From positions 40,180 through 104,179 of the forward strand of contig CAKPSF010000005.1 in assembly GCA_934183305.1 (NCBI GenBank): a DNA stretch of 64,000 nt, written 5' to 3'. The position numbers and the translations under genes are program-made. Within the stretch, counting starts at the first letter, position 1. The number at the start of each line of letters is the position of its first letter. The notes under the pieces were generated by a model, which searched no databases, had not been told where the DNA came from, and was given only the letters and a program-made list of their open reading frames with translations. Below are positions 50,228 to 59,104 of the stretch, piece after piece. This stretch comes from an uncultured Clostridia bacterium (lineage in GTDB: Bacteria; Bacillota; Clostridia; TANB77; CAG-508).

Positions 50228-50746
50228 TCATTTTCTATTTTTTGTGTCAATATTTTCTTCTAATATATATTTTAAATTTGATAGCACTTCACCTTTGTGG
50301 TACATTTCTTCAAATTCTTTTTTTGTTACCCATTTTTTGTCTTTTACTTCTCCGTCTATAAATTTTATTTTATTTATTATATCTTCATCTTTTATTACAT
50401 AGTATGCAAATAAAAAGTCTTGAAAGTTTTTATCTCTTCTTACTTGTTTTATTAATTTTAATTCTTCTTTTTCTAGTTTTATTCCTATTTCTTCTGCTGT
50501 TTCTCTTAATGCTGCATATATTGGTTCTTCATCCTTTAATACAGAACCTCCTGTACATTCCCATTTTAGTGGATCTGTTTGTTTGCTTTCTGATCTTTGT
50601 GTTAACAGTATTTTTCCTTGTTTTGACATTATCCAAATATGTACAACTAAATGATATTCATTTTCTTTTAGCTCATATGCTCCTCTTATACAATTTTTTC
50701 CTGTTTTTTCCATGTTTTCGTTATAGATATCCCAAATTTCTTTCAT
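50228..50746 (-). CDS. Nudix hydrolase (isopentenyl isomerase-like subgroup)
   Basis: The 172-residue protein has a complete Nudix box, GGSVLKDEEPIYAALRETAE and EIG (G-x5-E-x7-REUxEExGU). The preceding HLVVHIWIMSKQGKILLTQRS and KWECTGG match the YfcD/IDI-like Nudix subgroup, which hydrolyses nucleoside diphosphate-linked compounds; substrate unknown. Two in-frame ATGs exist; the second (50746) follows GGAG by 7 bases and is preferred. It is monocistronic. Confidence 0.88.
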   Translation of the reverse strand: MKEIWDIYNENMEKTGKNCIRGAYELKENEYHLVVHIWIMSKQGKILLTQRSESKQTDPLKWECTGGSVLKDEEPIYAALRETAEEIGIKLEKEELKLIKQVRRDKNFQDFLFAYYVIKDEDIINKIKFIDGEVKDKKWVTKKEFEEMYHKGEVLSNLKYILEENIDTKNRK

Positions 50747-50876
50747 TTTTTTCTCCATATTTTTTGTTTTTTATATTGTAATATTCTTATTTATAATTGT
50801 CAAATAAATTGCTATAATTTATTATATAAGAAAAGTGGCTTCGCAAATATGCATTGTCTAAAATAACTTAACCTTG

Positions 50877-50911
50877 TTGTATACGCAAAAATCTTCTATT
50901 TTTCTATACAA
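50877..50911. repeat. 35-bp palindromic repeat F, copy 1
   Basis: TTGTATA and TATACAA perfect arms with inner AAAAAT/ATTTTT, directly abutting a terminator (TAAAAAATGA), as in copy 2 at 47826-47860. The loop differs between copies, but the stem is kept. Confidence 0.7.
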
Positions 50912-50912
50912 T

Positions 50913-50943
50913 AAAAAATGACAATTCATTTCAGAATTGTCAT
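50913..50943 (-). terminator. Terminator of the GGGtGRT gene
   Basis: Perfect 10-bp arms 50918-50927 and 50934-50943, 6-nt loop, then a T-run on the minus strand. Confidence 0.8.
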
Positions 50944-50956
50944 CTTTTAGTTTATT

Positions 50957-51961
50957 CTATTTTTTCATTGCTTCTTCTACAGCAACTGCAACTGCAACTG
51001 TTGCACCTACCATTGGGTTGTTACCCATTCCTATTAATCCCATCATTTCAACGTGTGCTGGTACTGAAGAGCTTCCTGCGAATTGTGCATCTGAATGCAT
51101 TCTTCCCATTGTATCTGTCATACCATATGAAGCAGGTCCAGCAGCCATATTATCTGGATGTAATGTTCTACCTGTTCCACCACCTGATGCAACTGAGAAA
51201 TATTTCTTTCCAGCTTCTAATCTTTCTTTTTTGTATGTTCCTGCTACTGGGTGTTGGAATCTTGTTGGGTTTGTAGAGTTACCTGTTATAGAAACATCTA
51301 CATCTTCTAACCACATTATTGCTACACCTTCTCTAACATCGTTAGCTCCATAGCATCTTACTTTGCTTCTTTCTCCATCTGAGTAAGATATTTCTTCTAC
51401 AACCTTAACTTTTCCTGTAAAGAAATCAAAGTCTGTTTTTACATATGTAAATCCATTTATTCTTGATATTACTTGTGCTGCATCTTTTCCTAAACCATTT
51501 AATATAACTCTTAATGGTTCTTTTCTAACTTTGTTTGCAGATTTTGCAATTCCTATTGCTCCTTCTGCTGCTGCAAAGCTTTCATGTCCTGCTAAGAATG
51601 CAAAACATTTTGTTTCTTCAGATAAAAGCATTGATGCTAAATTTCCATGTCCTAAGCCCACTTTTCTATCATCTGCAACAGAACCTGGTATACAGAAAGA
51701 TTGTAAACCTTCTCCTATTGCTTTAGCTGCTTCATGAGCTTTTGTGCAACCTTTTTTTATTGCAATAGCTGCTCCTAAAGTATATGCCCAAGCAGCATTA
51801 TCAAAACATATTGGTTGAACTCCCTTTACTATTTCATAAGGATTAAATCCTTTATCTGTACATATTTTTAGTGCATCTTCAAAATCTTTTATTCCGTATT
51901 TTTCCATTACTGGTTTTATTTGATCAATTCTTCTTTCATAACTTTCAAAAGTTACTGCCAT
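50957..51961 (-). CDS. GGGtGRT-family protein
   Basis: The 334-residue protein carries the name-giving SGGGTGRTLHPDNMAAG segment (about residue 257) and the conserved YGMTDTMGRMHSDAQ. The family has no established reaction; it is found in anaerobes next to a NifU-like protein, exactly as here (96 bp upstream). Cysteine and glycine conservation suggests a role linked to Fe-S clusters, but that is inference. RBS AAAAGGAGG precedes the ATG. Confidence 0.9.
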   Translation of the reverse strand: MAVTFESYERRIDQIKPVMEKYGIKDFEDALKICTDKGFNPYEIVKGVQPICFDNAAWAYTLGAAIAIKKGCTKAHEAAKAIGEGLQSFCIPGSVADDRKVGLGHGNLASMLLSEETKCFAFLAGHESFAAAEGAIGIAKSANKVRKEPLRVILNGLGKDAAQVISRINGFTYVKTDFDFFTGKVKVVEEISYSDGERSKVRCYGANDVREGVAIMWLEDVDVSITGNSTNPTRFQHPVAGTYKKERLEAGKKYFSVASGGGTGRTLHPDNMAAGPASYGMTDTMGRMHSDAQFAGSSSVPAHVEMMGLIGMGNNPMVGATVAVAVAVEEAMKK

Positions 51962-52064
51962 TATTATTCCTCCTTTTTAAAATTTGCTTTACAAATTTTG
52001 TATTATTCACTATTATTTTTTAGCCATTAATTCTTTTACTAAACAAATTTTTATTTGTTTATAT

Positions 52065-52757
52065 TTATTCTTTACGTGGGTCAATAACCTTAACAGCTTC
52101 ATCAAATCTTCCATATTTTCCTGAAGCTTTTTCTATTGCTTCCATTGGTTCTATTCCAGCTTTAATGTTATCCATCATTTTTCCTAGATTTACATATTTG
52201 TAACCTATTATTTGATTATCTTTATCTAATGCTATATCTGTTATATAACCTTCTGCAAGTTCTAGGTATCTTGGTCCTTTTATAGCTGTGCTATATATTG
52301 TACCAACTTGGCTTCTATGTCCTTTTCCTAAGTCTTCTAGCCCTGCTCCAATAGAAAGTCCTCCTTCTGAGAAAGCTGATTGACTTCTACCATATACTAT
52401 TTGTAAGAATAATTCTCTCATAGCAGTATTTATTGCATCACAAACTAAGTCTGTGTTTAATGCTTCTAATATTGTTTTTCCAACTAATATTTCACCAGCC
52501 ATAGCAGCTGAGTGTGTCATTCCACTACATCCAACAGTTTCAACTAATGCTTCTTGTATTATTCCTTCCTTTATGTTTAATGTTAGTTTACAAGCTCCTT
52601 GTTGAGGTGCACACCAACCAATTCCATGTGTAAATCCAGATATATCTTTTATATCTTTTGCTTTTACCCATTTACCTTCTTCTGGTATTGGTGCTGGTCC
52701 ATGGTCTACTCCTTTTGCAACTGGACACATATTTTCTACTTCTTTTGAATAAATCAT
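52065..52757 (-). CDS. NifU-like iron-sulfur scaffold-type protein
   Basis: The 230-residue protein contains a NifU N-terminal-like region with conserved cysteines: IGWCAPQQGACKL, VETVGCSGMTHSAAMAGE and LNTDLVCDAINTAMRELF. It is longer than IscU and lacks the classical Asp-rich scaffold site, so it is a family member of unknown function that always accompanies GGGtGRT proteins. AAGGAGC seven bases upstream of the ATG at 52757 supports this start. Both genes form one operon. Confidence 0.85.
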   Translation of the reverse strand: MIYSKEVENMCPVAKGVDHGPAPIPEEGKWVKAKDIKDISGFTHGIGWCAPQQGACKLTLNIKEGIIQEALVETVGCSGMTHSAAMAGEILVGKTILEALNTDLVCDAINTAMRELFLQIVYGRSQSAFSEGGLSIGAGLEDLGKGHRSQVGTIYSTAIKGPRYLELAEGYITDIALDKDNQIIGYKYVNLGKMMDNIKAGIEPMEAIEKASGKYGRFDEAVKVIDPRKE

Positions 52758-52809
52758 TTTGATTGCTCCTTTCAATTTTTATATATTAATATATTTATTA
52801 ATAACTTAT

Positions 52810-53472
52810 TTAAAAACCTGATTTAAGAATTTGACTTTTTATTTCTTTTTTCTCTTCTATAAGTCTTACATCATCATCTTTTACATACTGTATGCTTCCA
52901 TTCTTAGTTCCCGCTTCTATAATTTCAAATGGCATTTCATACATTGGTTCTGTATATTTTTTAACTCTGATTTTATGATATTTTGTATAGTATAAATATT
53001 GATTAATTATATCTCTTTCATTTTTATTAAAACTTTCTAAAGAATATTCCAAATATTTATATCTAAATATAAGATGTTTTTCATAACTGCTAAAGCCTAA
53101 ATTATCGTAATTATATTCTACATTGAACTTAAAATCAGCTATGGATATTATTACACTATTCCATTTTTCTTCTCCAAGTTCAACACATGTTTGTTGTAAT
53201 CTTCTTATTTGCGCATATAGATTGTCAACTAACTTTAAATATTGTTCTTCATCAATACTAAATTTAGTTGGTATCTCATACACATTTACAGGATTTTTTT
53301 TAAGTACTCCTTTGGGTATGTAATAGAAGTATAGCTCACCTGTTTCTAAATGATTTTGACGTTCAAGGATAGAGGAATAAAGATAAACTTTACTCCACTT
53401 CTCCGGAATCATATAGAATAGCTTTTTTTGTATTTCTCTATAAATTCTTTGAATTTTAGGTTCTAATACCAA
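52810..53472 (-). CDS. YezG/DUF600-like immunity-type protein, orphan
   Basis: The 220-residue protein resembles the YezG (DUF600) family of antitoxins against LXG-type nucleases: IYREIQKKLFYMIPEKWSKV and LETGELYFYYIPKG. The C-terminal half is longer and beta/alpha mixed. The start is TTG at 53472 after AGGTGG. No toxin gene is adjacent; it lies between gpmI and the NifU-like gene, 14 bp after gpmI. It may be an orphan immunity gene or a reused domain. Confidence 0.55.
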   Translation of the reverse strand: MVLEPKIQRIYREIQKKLFYMIPEKWSKVYLYSSILERQNHLETGELYFYYIPKGVLKKNPVNVYEIPTKFSIDEEQYLKLVDNLYAQIRRLQQTCVELGEEKWNSVIISIADFKFNVEYNYDNLGFSSYEKHLIFRYKYLEYSLESFNKNERDIINQYLYYTKYHKIRVKKYTEPMYEMPFEIIEAGTKNGSIQYVKDDDVRLIEEKKEIKSQILKSGF

Positions 53473-53486
53473 TTTGTTTCCACCTT

Positions 53487-55019
53487 CTATTTTTCTAGTA
53501 AGCTTTCTCCTGTCATTTCTTCTGGTTTGGCTAATCCCATTATATCAAGCATTGTTGGTGCTAAATCAGCTAGTTTTCCTTCTTTTAATTTAACATCTTC
53601 CATACCAATTAATACTAATGGTACTGGGTTTGTAGTATGAGCAGTATGTGGTTCACCTGTTTTATAATCTATCATTTGCTCAGCGTTTCCATGATCTGCA
53701 GTAATTAATAAAACACCATTAACTTCTTCTATTGCTTTAATTACTTTTCCAACACATTCATCTATTGCTTCAATTGCTTTAACAGCTGCATCTAGATTTC
53801 CAGTATGTCCAACCATATCTGGGTTAGCATAATTTAATATTATTGCATCATATTTTTGGCTCTTTATTGCATTCACTACATTTTCTGTAACTTCATATGC
53901 ACTCATTTCTGGTTTTAAGTCATATGTTTCAACTTTAGGAGATGGAACTAATATTCTATCTTCTCCTTCATATTGTTTTTCGTTTCCTCCATTAAAGAAA
54001 AATGTAACATGTGCATATTTTTCTGTTTCTGCAATTCTTAATTGTTTTAAACCTTTACCACTTATGTATTCTCCAAATGTATTTTTAAGTACTGTTGGTT
54101 TAAATGCTATTTCAACATTTGGCATTGTTTCATCATATTGTGTGAAACATACAAAATATAGATTTTTCAAATCCTTAGTTTCAAAATCTTTAAAATCTTT
54201 ATCTACAATAGCTCTTGTTATCTCTCTTGCTCTATCTGGTCTAAAGTTATAGAATATAACTGAATCATTATCATCTATTGTTGCAACTGGTTTACCATTA
54301 CTGCAAATTACAGTTGGTTCAACAAATTCATCAAATACTTCTTTTTGGTATGATGATTCTATTGCCATTTCAGCTGAAGTGCTTTTTACTCCTTCGCCTC
54401 TTACCATTGCATTATATGCTTTTTCAACTCTTTGCCATCTTTTATCTCTATCCATTGCATAGAATCTTCCAGATATTGTAGCAATTCTACCTATTTGTTT
54501 CTCCTTCATTTTTTCTTCAAGTTTTAATATATAGTTTTCACCTGAAGCTGGTGGTGTATCTCTACCATCTAGAAAACAATGAACATAAACATCTTCAAAT
54601 CCTTTTCTTTTTGCAAGTTCTAATATTGCAAAAAGATGACGCATATGACTATGTACTCCACCATCTGATAAGAGTCCCATTATATGTAATTTTGAATTAT
54701 TCTTTTTACAATGTTCTATTGCTGCACATAATTCTGGTACACTAAAGAAATCTCCATCTTCTATTGATTTTGTAATTCTAGTTAATTCTTGATATACAAT
54801 TCTTCCTGCACCTATATTTGTATGTCCAACTTCTGAGTTTCCCATTTGTCCATCTGGTAATCCAACATCTAATCCACTAGCATGAATTTGTGTTGTTGGA
54901 TTTTTTTTCATTAGTTCATCTATATTAGGGGTTTTTGCAATTTGAACTGCATTTCCTGAAGTGTTAGAATTATTGCCAAATCCATCTAATATCATTAGCA
55001 TTGTTAACTTGTTACTCAT
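53487..55019 (-). CDS. gpmI: Phosphoglycerate mutase, 2,3-BPG-independent
   Basis: This 510-residue di-manganese enzyme interconverts 3- and 2-phosphoglycerate. The alkaline-phosphatase-like core has MILDGFGN with the first metal Asp, the catalytic Ser in MGNSEVGHTNIGAG, FLDGRDTPPASG, and the second metal site TADHGNAEQM with AHTTNPVPLV. It belongs to the glycolytic run gap, pgk, gmk-like, tpiA, gpmI on the minus strand. Confidence 0.97.
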   Translation of the reverse strand: MSNKLTMLMILDGFGNNSNTSGNAVQIAKTPNIDELMKKNPTTQIHASGLDVGLPDGQMGNSEVGHTNIGAGRIVYQELTRITKSIEDGDFFSVPELCAAIEHCKKNNSKLHIMGLLSDGGVHSHMRHLFAILELAKRKGFEDVYVHCFLDGRDTPPASGENYILKLEEKMKEKQIGRIATISGRFYAMDRDKRWQRVEKAYNAMVRGEGVKSTSAEMAIESSYQKEVFDEFVEPTVICSNGKPVATIDDNDSVIFYNFRPDRAREITRAIVDKDFKDFETKDLKNLYFVCFTQYDETMPNVEIAFKPTVLKNTFGEYISGKGLKQLRIAETEKYAHVTFFFNGGNEKQYEGEDRILVPSPKVETYDLKPEMSAYEVTENVVNAIKSQKYDAIILNYANPDMVGHTGNLDAAVKAIEAIDECVGKVIKAIEEVNGVLLITADHGNAEQMIDYKTGEPHTAHTTNPVPLVLIGMEDVKLKEGKLADLAPTMLDIMGLAKPEEMTGESLLEK

Positions 55020-55124
55020 TTTTTGTTTTCCCTCTTTTCTAATATTGAATATTGCAAATTAAAAATTAGTTGTTAAACACATTTATAATTCATTGATACT
55101 ATAAAAAACGCTAACTTCTAAGTT

Positions 55125-55874
55125 CTAAATACTATTAACGATTTTTGCAAATTCATCTGGAACTAAACTTGCTCCTCCAACTAGTCCTCCATCTATATCT
55201 GATGTACTAAATAGTTCTTTTGCATTTGATGATTTTACGCTACCGCCATATTGTATTATAACACATTCTGCCACATCTTTTCCATATATTTTTTCAATTT
55301 CTTTTCTAATTTCTTTTATGCTATTGTTAGCATCCTCAGAAGTTGCTGTTTTTCCCGTTCCAATTGCCCATATTGGTTCATATGCAATTATAGTATTTTT
55401 AACTTGTTCACTTGACAAACCATCTAGAGCTAATCTTGTTTGATTTGTTATAATATCAGCAGTTTTTCCTGCTTCTCTTTCTTCTAATGTTTCACCAACA
55501 CAAACTATTGGTTTTAACTCATTTTCAAAAGCTGCTTTAATTTTTTTATTAACAGATTCATCTGTTTCATTAAAATAACTTCTTCTTTCAGAGTGTCCTA
55601 TTATTACATATTCAACTCCTATTGCTTTTAGCATTTTAGCAGATACTTCACCTGTGTATGCTCCTTTTTCTGCCCAATGCATATTTTGTGCACCTATTTT
55701 TATGTTTGTATTTTGTGCAGAAAGAAGTGCATAAAATAAATCTGTATAAGGAACACATAATATAACTTCATTTTTAGTATCTTTTACTAATGGAATAAAC
55801 TCTTCTATGTATGCCAATACTTCATTTGGAAGCATATTCATTTTCCAGTTTCCAGCAATCACTTTTTTTCTCAT
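55125..55874 (-). CDS. tpiA: Triosephosphate isomerase
   Basis: The 249-residue TIM barrel interconverts DHAP and glyceraldehyde 3-phosphate. AGNWKMN holds the catalytic Lys, VIIGHSERR the catalytic His, and AYEPIWAIGTGKTA the catalytic Glu and loop 6; GGSVKSSN and GGLVGGASL bind phosphate. GGAGG is 5 bases before the ATG, next to a small hairpin (AAGGC/GCCTT). Confidence 0.97.
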   Translation of the reverse strand: MRKKVIAGNWKMNMLPNEVLAYIEEFIPLVKDTKNEVILCVPYTDLFYALLSAQNTNIKIGAQNMHWAEKGAYTGEVSAKMLKAIGVEYVIIGHSERRSYFNETDESVNKKIKAAFENELKPIVCVGETLEEREAGKTADIITNQTRLALDGLSSEQVKNTIIAYEPIWAIGTGKTATSEDANNSIKEIRKEIEKIYGKDVAECVIIQYGGSVKSSNAKELFSTSDIDGGLVGGASLVPDEFAKIVNSI

Positions 55875-55901
55875 AAAAACCTCCTATAAGGCTATATCGC
55901 C

Positions 55902-56456
55902 TTAATTAATATTTAATTTTTTTAAAACATTTATAAGCTCTTTTGTTGATGTTTCATCATAGTTGTTGTGAAAAATATAATCAAACTGTTTTTGTAATTC
56001 TTTATTTTGAGCAAATTCTTTTGCCTGTTCTTCTATTTCTTTTAGTCTTAAATCTTCTTGATTTTTTTCTAACTTTCTGGCCTTAAGATTGTTCTTTGCA
56101 ATCTCTATATCCTTAGGGATTATATATATTGAAAACACATCGTTAGTTTCTTGTTTTAATTTAGATATTATCTTATAATGCAATTCAATAATACTACAAG
56201 TATTAGCTTTAATTTTACAAGCTTCATACCCATATCTATACCCTAAGTATTCAAATGTAACAATTATTTCTTTACTTGCTTCTAATTCATCAAATTCCTC
56301 ATCTGTAACAAAAAACTTATCAACACCATTAACCTCTCCTGTTCGTATAGGTCTAGTTGTATAAATAATTTGGTTATCTAAATTTAATTTTTCCTGAAGC
56401 ATTTTTTTATAATATGATTTTCCTGAGCCTGTAACTCCAGATAAAGTTATTACCAT
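55902..56456 (-). CDS. Guanylate kinase-like P-loop protein
   Basis: The 184-residue protein has a P-loop (ITLSGVTGSGKSYYKKML) and guanylate-kinase-type GMP-binding pattern: TTRPIRTGEVNGVDKFFVTD and FEYLGYRYGYE. The lid and C-terminal parts are divergent (no clear RKAELE), so it may be a specialised nucleoside monophosphate kinase rather than the housekeeping Gmk. It sits between pgk and tpiA, an unusual position for a nucleotide kinase, with 11 bp to pgk. Confidence 0.75.
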   Translation of the reverse strand: MVITLSGVTGSGKSYYKKMLQEKLNLDNQIIYTTRPIRTGEVNGVDKFFVTDEEFDELEASKEIIVTFEYLGYRYGYEACKIKANTCSIIELHYKIISKLKQETNDVFSIYIIPKDIEIAKNNLKARKLEKNQEDLRLKEIEEQAKEFAQNKELQKQFDYIFHNNYDETSTKELINVLKKLNIN

Positions 56457-56467
56457 AATTACCTCTT

Positions 56468-57652
56468 TTATTTATCCAATAAACATTCAATGCCTGGTAA
56501 TTTCTTTCCTTCTAGGAATTCTAGAGAAGCTCCACCACCAGTAGAAATGTGTGAGAATTTATTTGATATTCCTAATTTTTCAATAGCTGCTGCTGAATCT
56601 CCACCACCAATTATTGTAACTGCATCTAAGTCAGCTAATGCTCTTGCTAAGCTATTTGTACCAACTGCAAATTGATCAAATTCAAATAAACCAACTGGTC
56701 CGTTCCATACAACAGTCTTAGCTTTTGAAAGTTCTTCAACATATAGTTTTATTGTTTCATCTCCTATGTCAAAGCCTTCCCAACCATCTGGAATTTCGTC
56801 ATATCTAACTACTTTGCTTTCAGTATCTGGTTTAAATTCTTTACCAATTCTTGTATCTACTGGTAACATGAATTTAACACCTTTTTGTTTTGCTTTTTCC
56901 ATTAATTCTTTTGCTAAATCTAATTTATCTAATTCGCAAATTGAATTTCCTACGTTATATCCCATTGCTTTAAAGAAAGTATATGCCATAGCTCCACCTA
57001 TCATTAAAGTATCTACTTTTTCTAATAGACTTTCTATAACTCCAATTTTATCTGATACTTTTCTTCCTCCAAGTATTGCCATAAATGGTCTTTCTGGATT
57101 ATTTAATTTTTCTCCCATAAAGTCTAATTCTTTTTCAATTAAGAATCCTGAAACAGCTGGCAAATATGCTGCTACTCCTGCTGTTGAAGCATGTGCTCTA
57201 TGTGCAGTTCCAAATGCATCGTTTACATATACATCTGCAAATGATGCAAGTTTTTTTGCAAATTCTGGATCATTGTCTGTTTCTTCTCTATGGAATCTAA
57301 CATTTTCTAATAAAACAATATCTCCATCTTTCATATTATTTACTAATTCTTGAGCGCTTTCTCCAATAACATCTTTTGCAAGTTTTACTTCTTTTCCTAA
57401 TAACTTAGAAAGTTCAGTAGCTATTGGCGCTAAAGAAAATTCTTTTTTAAATTCTCCCTTTGGTCTTCCTAAGTGAGAACATAAAATTATTTTAGCATTA
57501 TTATCTAATAAATATTTAATAGTATCTAAAGCTGACACTATTCTTCTGTTATCTGTGATGTTACCATTTTCATCTTGTGGAACATTAAAATCACATCTAA
57601 CCAAAACTTTCTTTCCTTTTACATCTATATCTCTAACAGTCTTTTTATTCAT
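56468..57652 (-). CDS. pgk: Phosphoglycerate kinase
   Basis: This 394-residue two-domain enzyme makes ATP from 1,3-bisphosphoglycerate. VRCDFNVPQDENGNITDNRR, HLGRPKGEF and FGTAHRAHAS bind substrate in the N domain; ALLGGRKVSDKI-like AILGGRKVSDKIGVIE, NGPVGLFE and the C-terminal GGGDSAAAIEKLG and STGGGASLEFLEGK bind nucleotide. A hairpin overlaps its RBS. Confidence 0.97.
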   Translation of the reverse strand: MNKKTVRDIDVKGKKVLVRCDFNVPQDENGNITDNRRIVSALDTIKYLLDNNAKIILCSHLGRPKGEFKKEFSLAPIATELSKLLGKEVKLAKDVIGESAQELVNNMKDGDIVLLENVRFHREETDNDPEFAKKLASFADVYVNDAFGTAHRAHASTAGVAAYLPAVSGFLIEKELDFMGEKLNNPERPFMAILGGRKVSDKIGVIESLLEKVDTLMIGGAMAYTFFKAMGYNVGNSICELDKLDLAKELMEKAKQKGVKFMLPVDTRIGKEFKPDTESKVVRYDEIPDGWEGFDIGDETIKLYVEELSKAKTVVWNGPVGLFEFDQFAVGTNSLARALADLDAVTIIGGGDSAAAIEKLGISNKFSHISTGGGASLEFLEGKKLPGIECLLDK

Positions 57653-57660
57653 TTAAAAAA

Positions 57661-57688
57661 CCTCCAATTTTATATATAAAATTAGAGG
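57661..57688 (-). promoter_or_regulatory. Hairpin hiding the pgk RBS
   Basis: On the minus strand CCTCTAATTTTA pairs with TAAAATTGGAGG (12 positions, one G-U) around TATA. GGAGG of the 3' arm is the pgk Shine-Dalgarno sequence. Confidence 0.6.
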
Positions 57689-57844
57689 CTAGAATTTAGT
57701 ATTTGGTATTTGTGTTTTGACTACATTTCAAAACATTAAATTTTAAAAACCAAACACGAAACTCCAACCCCCATTCTCTTTTATATTTTTATAAATTTTA
57801 AACTCAAATATTCAACAAAGCAAAAGTAGTATATCGCTAGGCAA

Positions 57845-57899
57845 ACAAGATTTAAATTTATGAGGCGTACTGTTGTACGTTGATTAAATTTAAATTGAA
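57845..57899. repeat. Two-stem palindromic element E, copy 1
   Basis: Outer arms ATTTAAATTTA (57850-57860) and TAAATTTAAAT (57885-57895) enclose an inner stem CGTAC/GTACG. It lies 38 bases after the gap stop codon on the minus strand. The element at 60803-60860 has the same layout with paired changes in the outer stem. Confidence 0.7.
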
Positions 57900-57936
57900 G
57901 TTTAACGACGCGAGATGCTGCTTTTCATTTGTTTAT

Positions 57937-58953
57937 CTAGCCTAATTCAGCAAAAAACTTAATAGTTCTAACCATCTGACTTGTATATGAATTTTCATTA
58001 TCATACCAGCTAACAACTTGAACTTGATATAAATCTTCGTCTATTTTTGTTACCATTGTTTGAGTTGCATCAAATAATGATCCATATGTTATTCCTATAA
58101 TATCTGAAGATACTAATGGTTCTTCTGTGTATCCAAATGATGCACTTGATTGAGCTTTCATTGCTTCATTTATTTTTTCTGGTGTTATATCTTTTCCTTC
58201 TACAACTGCTATTAATATTGTAGTTGAACCTGTTGGAACTGGAACTCTTTGTGCAGATCCAATTAATTTTCCATTTAATTCTGGTATAACTAGTCCAATT
58301 GCTTTTGCAGCACCTGTTGAGTTTGGTACTATATTAACTGCTGCTGCTCTAGCTCTTCTTAAATCTTCTTTTCTGTGTGGTCCATCAAGTAACATTTGAT
58401 CTCCAGTATAAGCATGAACTGTTGTCATTATTCCTGATTTTATTGGTGCAAAATCATTTAGTGCTTTTGTCATTGGTGCTAAACAGTTTGTAGTACAAGA
58501 AGCTGCAGAAATTATTTTATCATCTGGTGTTAAAATATTTTCGTTTACTCCGTATACTATTGTTGGTAAATCATTACCAGCTGGTGCAGATATAACTACT
58601 TTTTTTGCACCTGCATTTATATGTGCTGTTGCTTTTTCTTTAGATGTATAGAAGCCTGTACATTCTAATACAACATCTACTCCTATTTCTCTCCAAGGTA
58701 AATTGTTTGCGTCTTTCTCAGCATATATTTTTATAGTTTTTCCATCAACTGTAATTGAATCTTCTCCTGCAACTACAGTATCAGCTTTTTCATATCTTTT
58801 TTGTGCTGAATCATATTTTAATAAGTGAGCTAACATTTTAGGGCTTGTTAAATCGTTTATTGCAACAATTTCATATCCCTCTGCTCCAAACATTTGTCTA
58901 AACGCAAGACGTCCTATACGTCCAAATCCATTAATAGCAACTTTAACTGCCAT
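57937..58953 (-). CDS. gap: Glyceraldehyde-3-phosphate dehydrogenase
   Basis: The 338-residue NAD-dependent enzyme has AINGFGRIGRLAFR, the catalytic Cys in SAASCTTNCLAP, the His in TTVHAYTGDQ, RRARAAAVNIVPNSTGAAKAI and the C-terminal SWYDNENSYTSQMV. It heads the glycolytic gene run; a TTTACA-17-TACAAT promoter overlaps the terminator of the gene upstream. Confidence 0.97.
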   Translation of the reverse strand: MAVKVAINGFGRIGRLAFRQMFGAEGYEIVAINDLTSPKMLAHLLKYDSAQKRYEKADTVVAGEDSITVDGKTIKIYAEKDANNLPWREIGVDVVLECTGFYTSKEKATAHINAGAKKVVISAPAGNDLPTIVYGVNENILTPDDKIISAASCTTNCLAPMTKALNDFAPIKSGIMTTVHAYTGDQMLLDGPHRKEDLRRARAAAVNIVPNSTGAAKAIGLVIPELNGKLIGSAQRVPVPTGSTTILIAVVEGKDITPEKINEAMKAQSSASFGYTEEPLVSSDIIGITYGSLFDATQTMVTKIDEDLYQVQVVSWYDNENSYTSQMVRTIKFFAELG

Positions 58954-59023
58954 ATTTTTCCTCCATTCCGATACAATTAAAATGTGTATCCGTAAATAAA
59001 ATTCGTCTTTCTAAGACTACATT

Positions 59024-59063
59024 ATTGTATATCAAAAAAGAATACTTGTAAAGTATTCTTTTT
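59024..59063 (-). promoter_or_regulatory. gap promoter overlapping an upstream terminator
   Basis: On the minus strand TTTACA (59047-59052), 17 bases, TACAAT (59024-59029). The -35 box occupies the loop of a perfect 13-bp terminator stem (59035-59047 with 59051-59063), whose T-run forms part of the spacer. Confidence 0.7.
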
Positions 59064-59104
59064 GTTTTTTATTAAATTTATTTTGTTAATCAAATCATTT
59101 GGAA

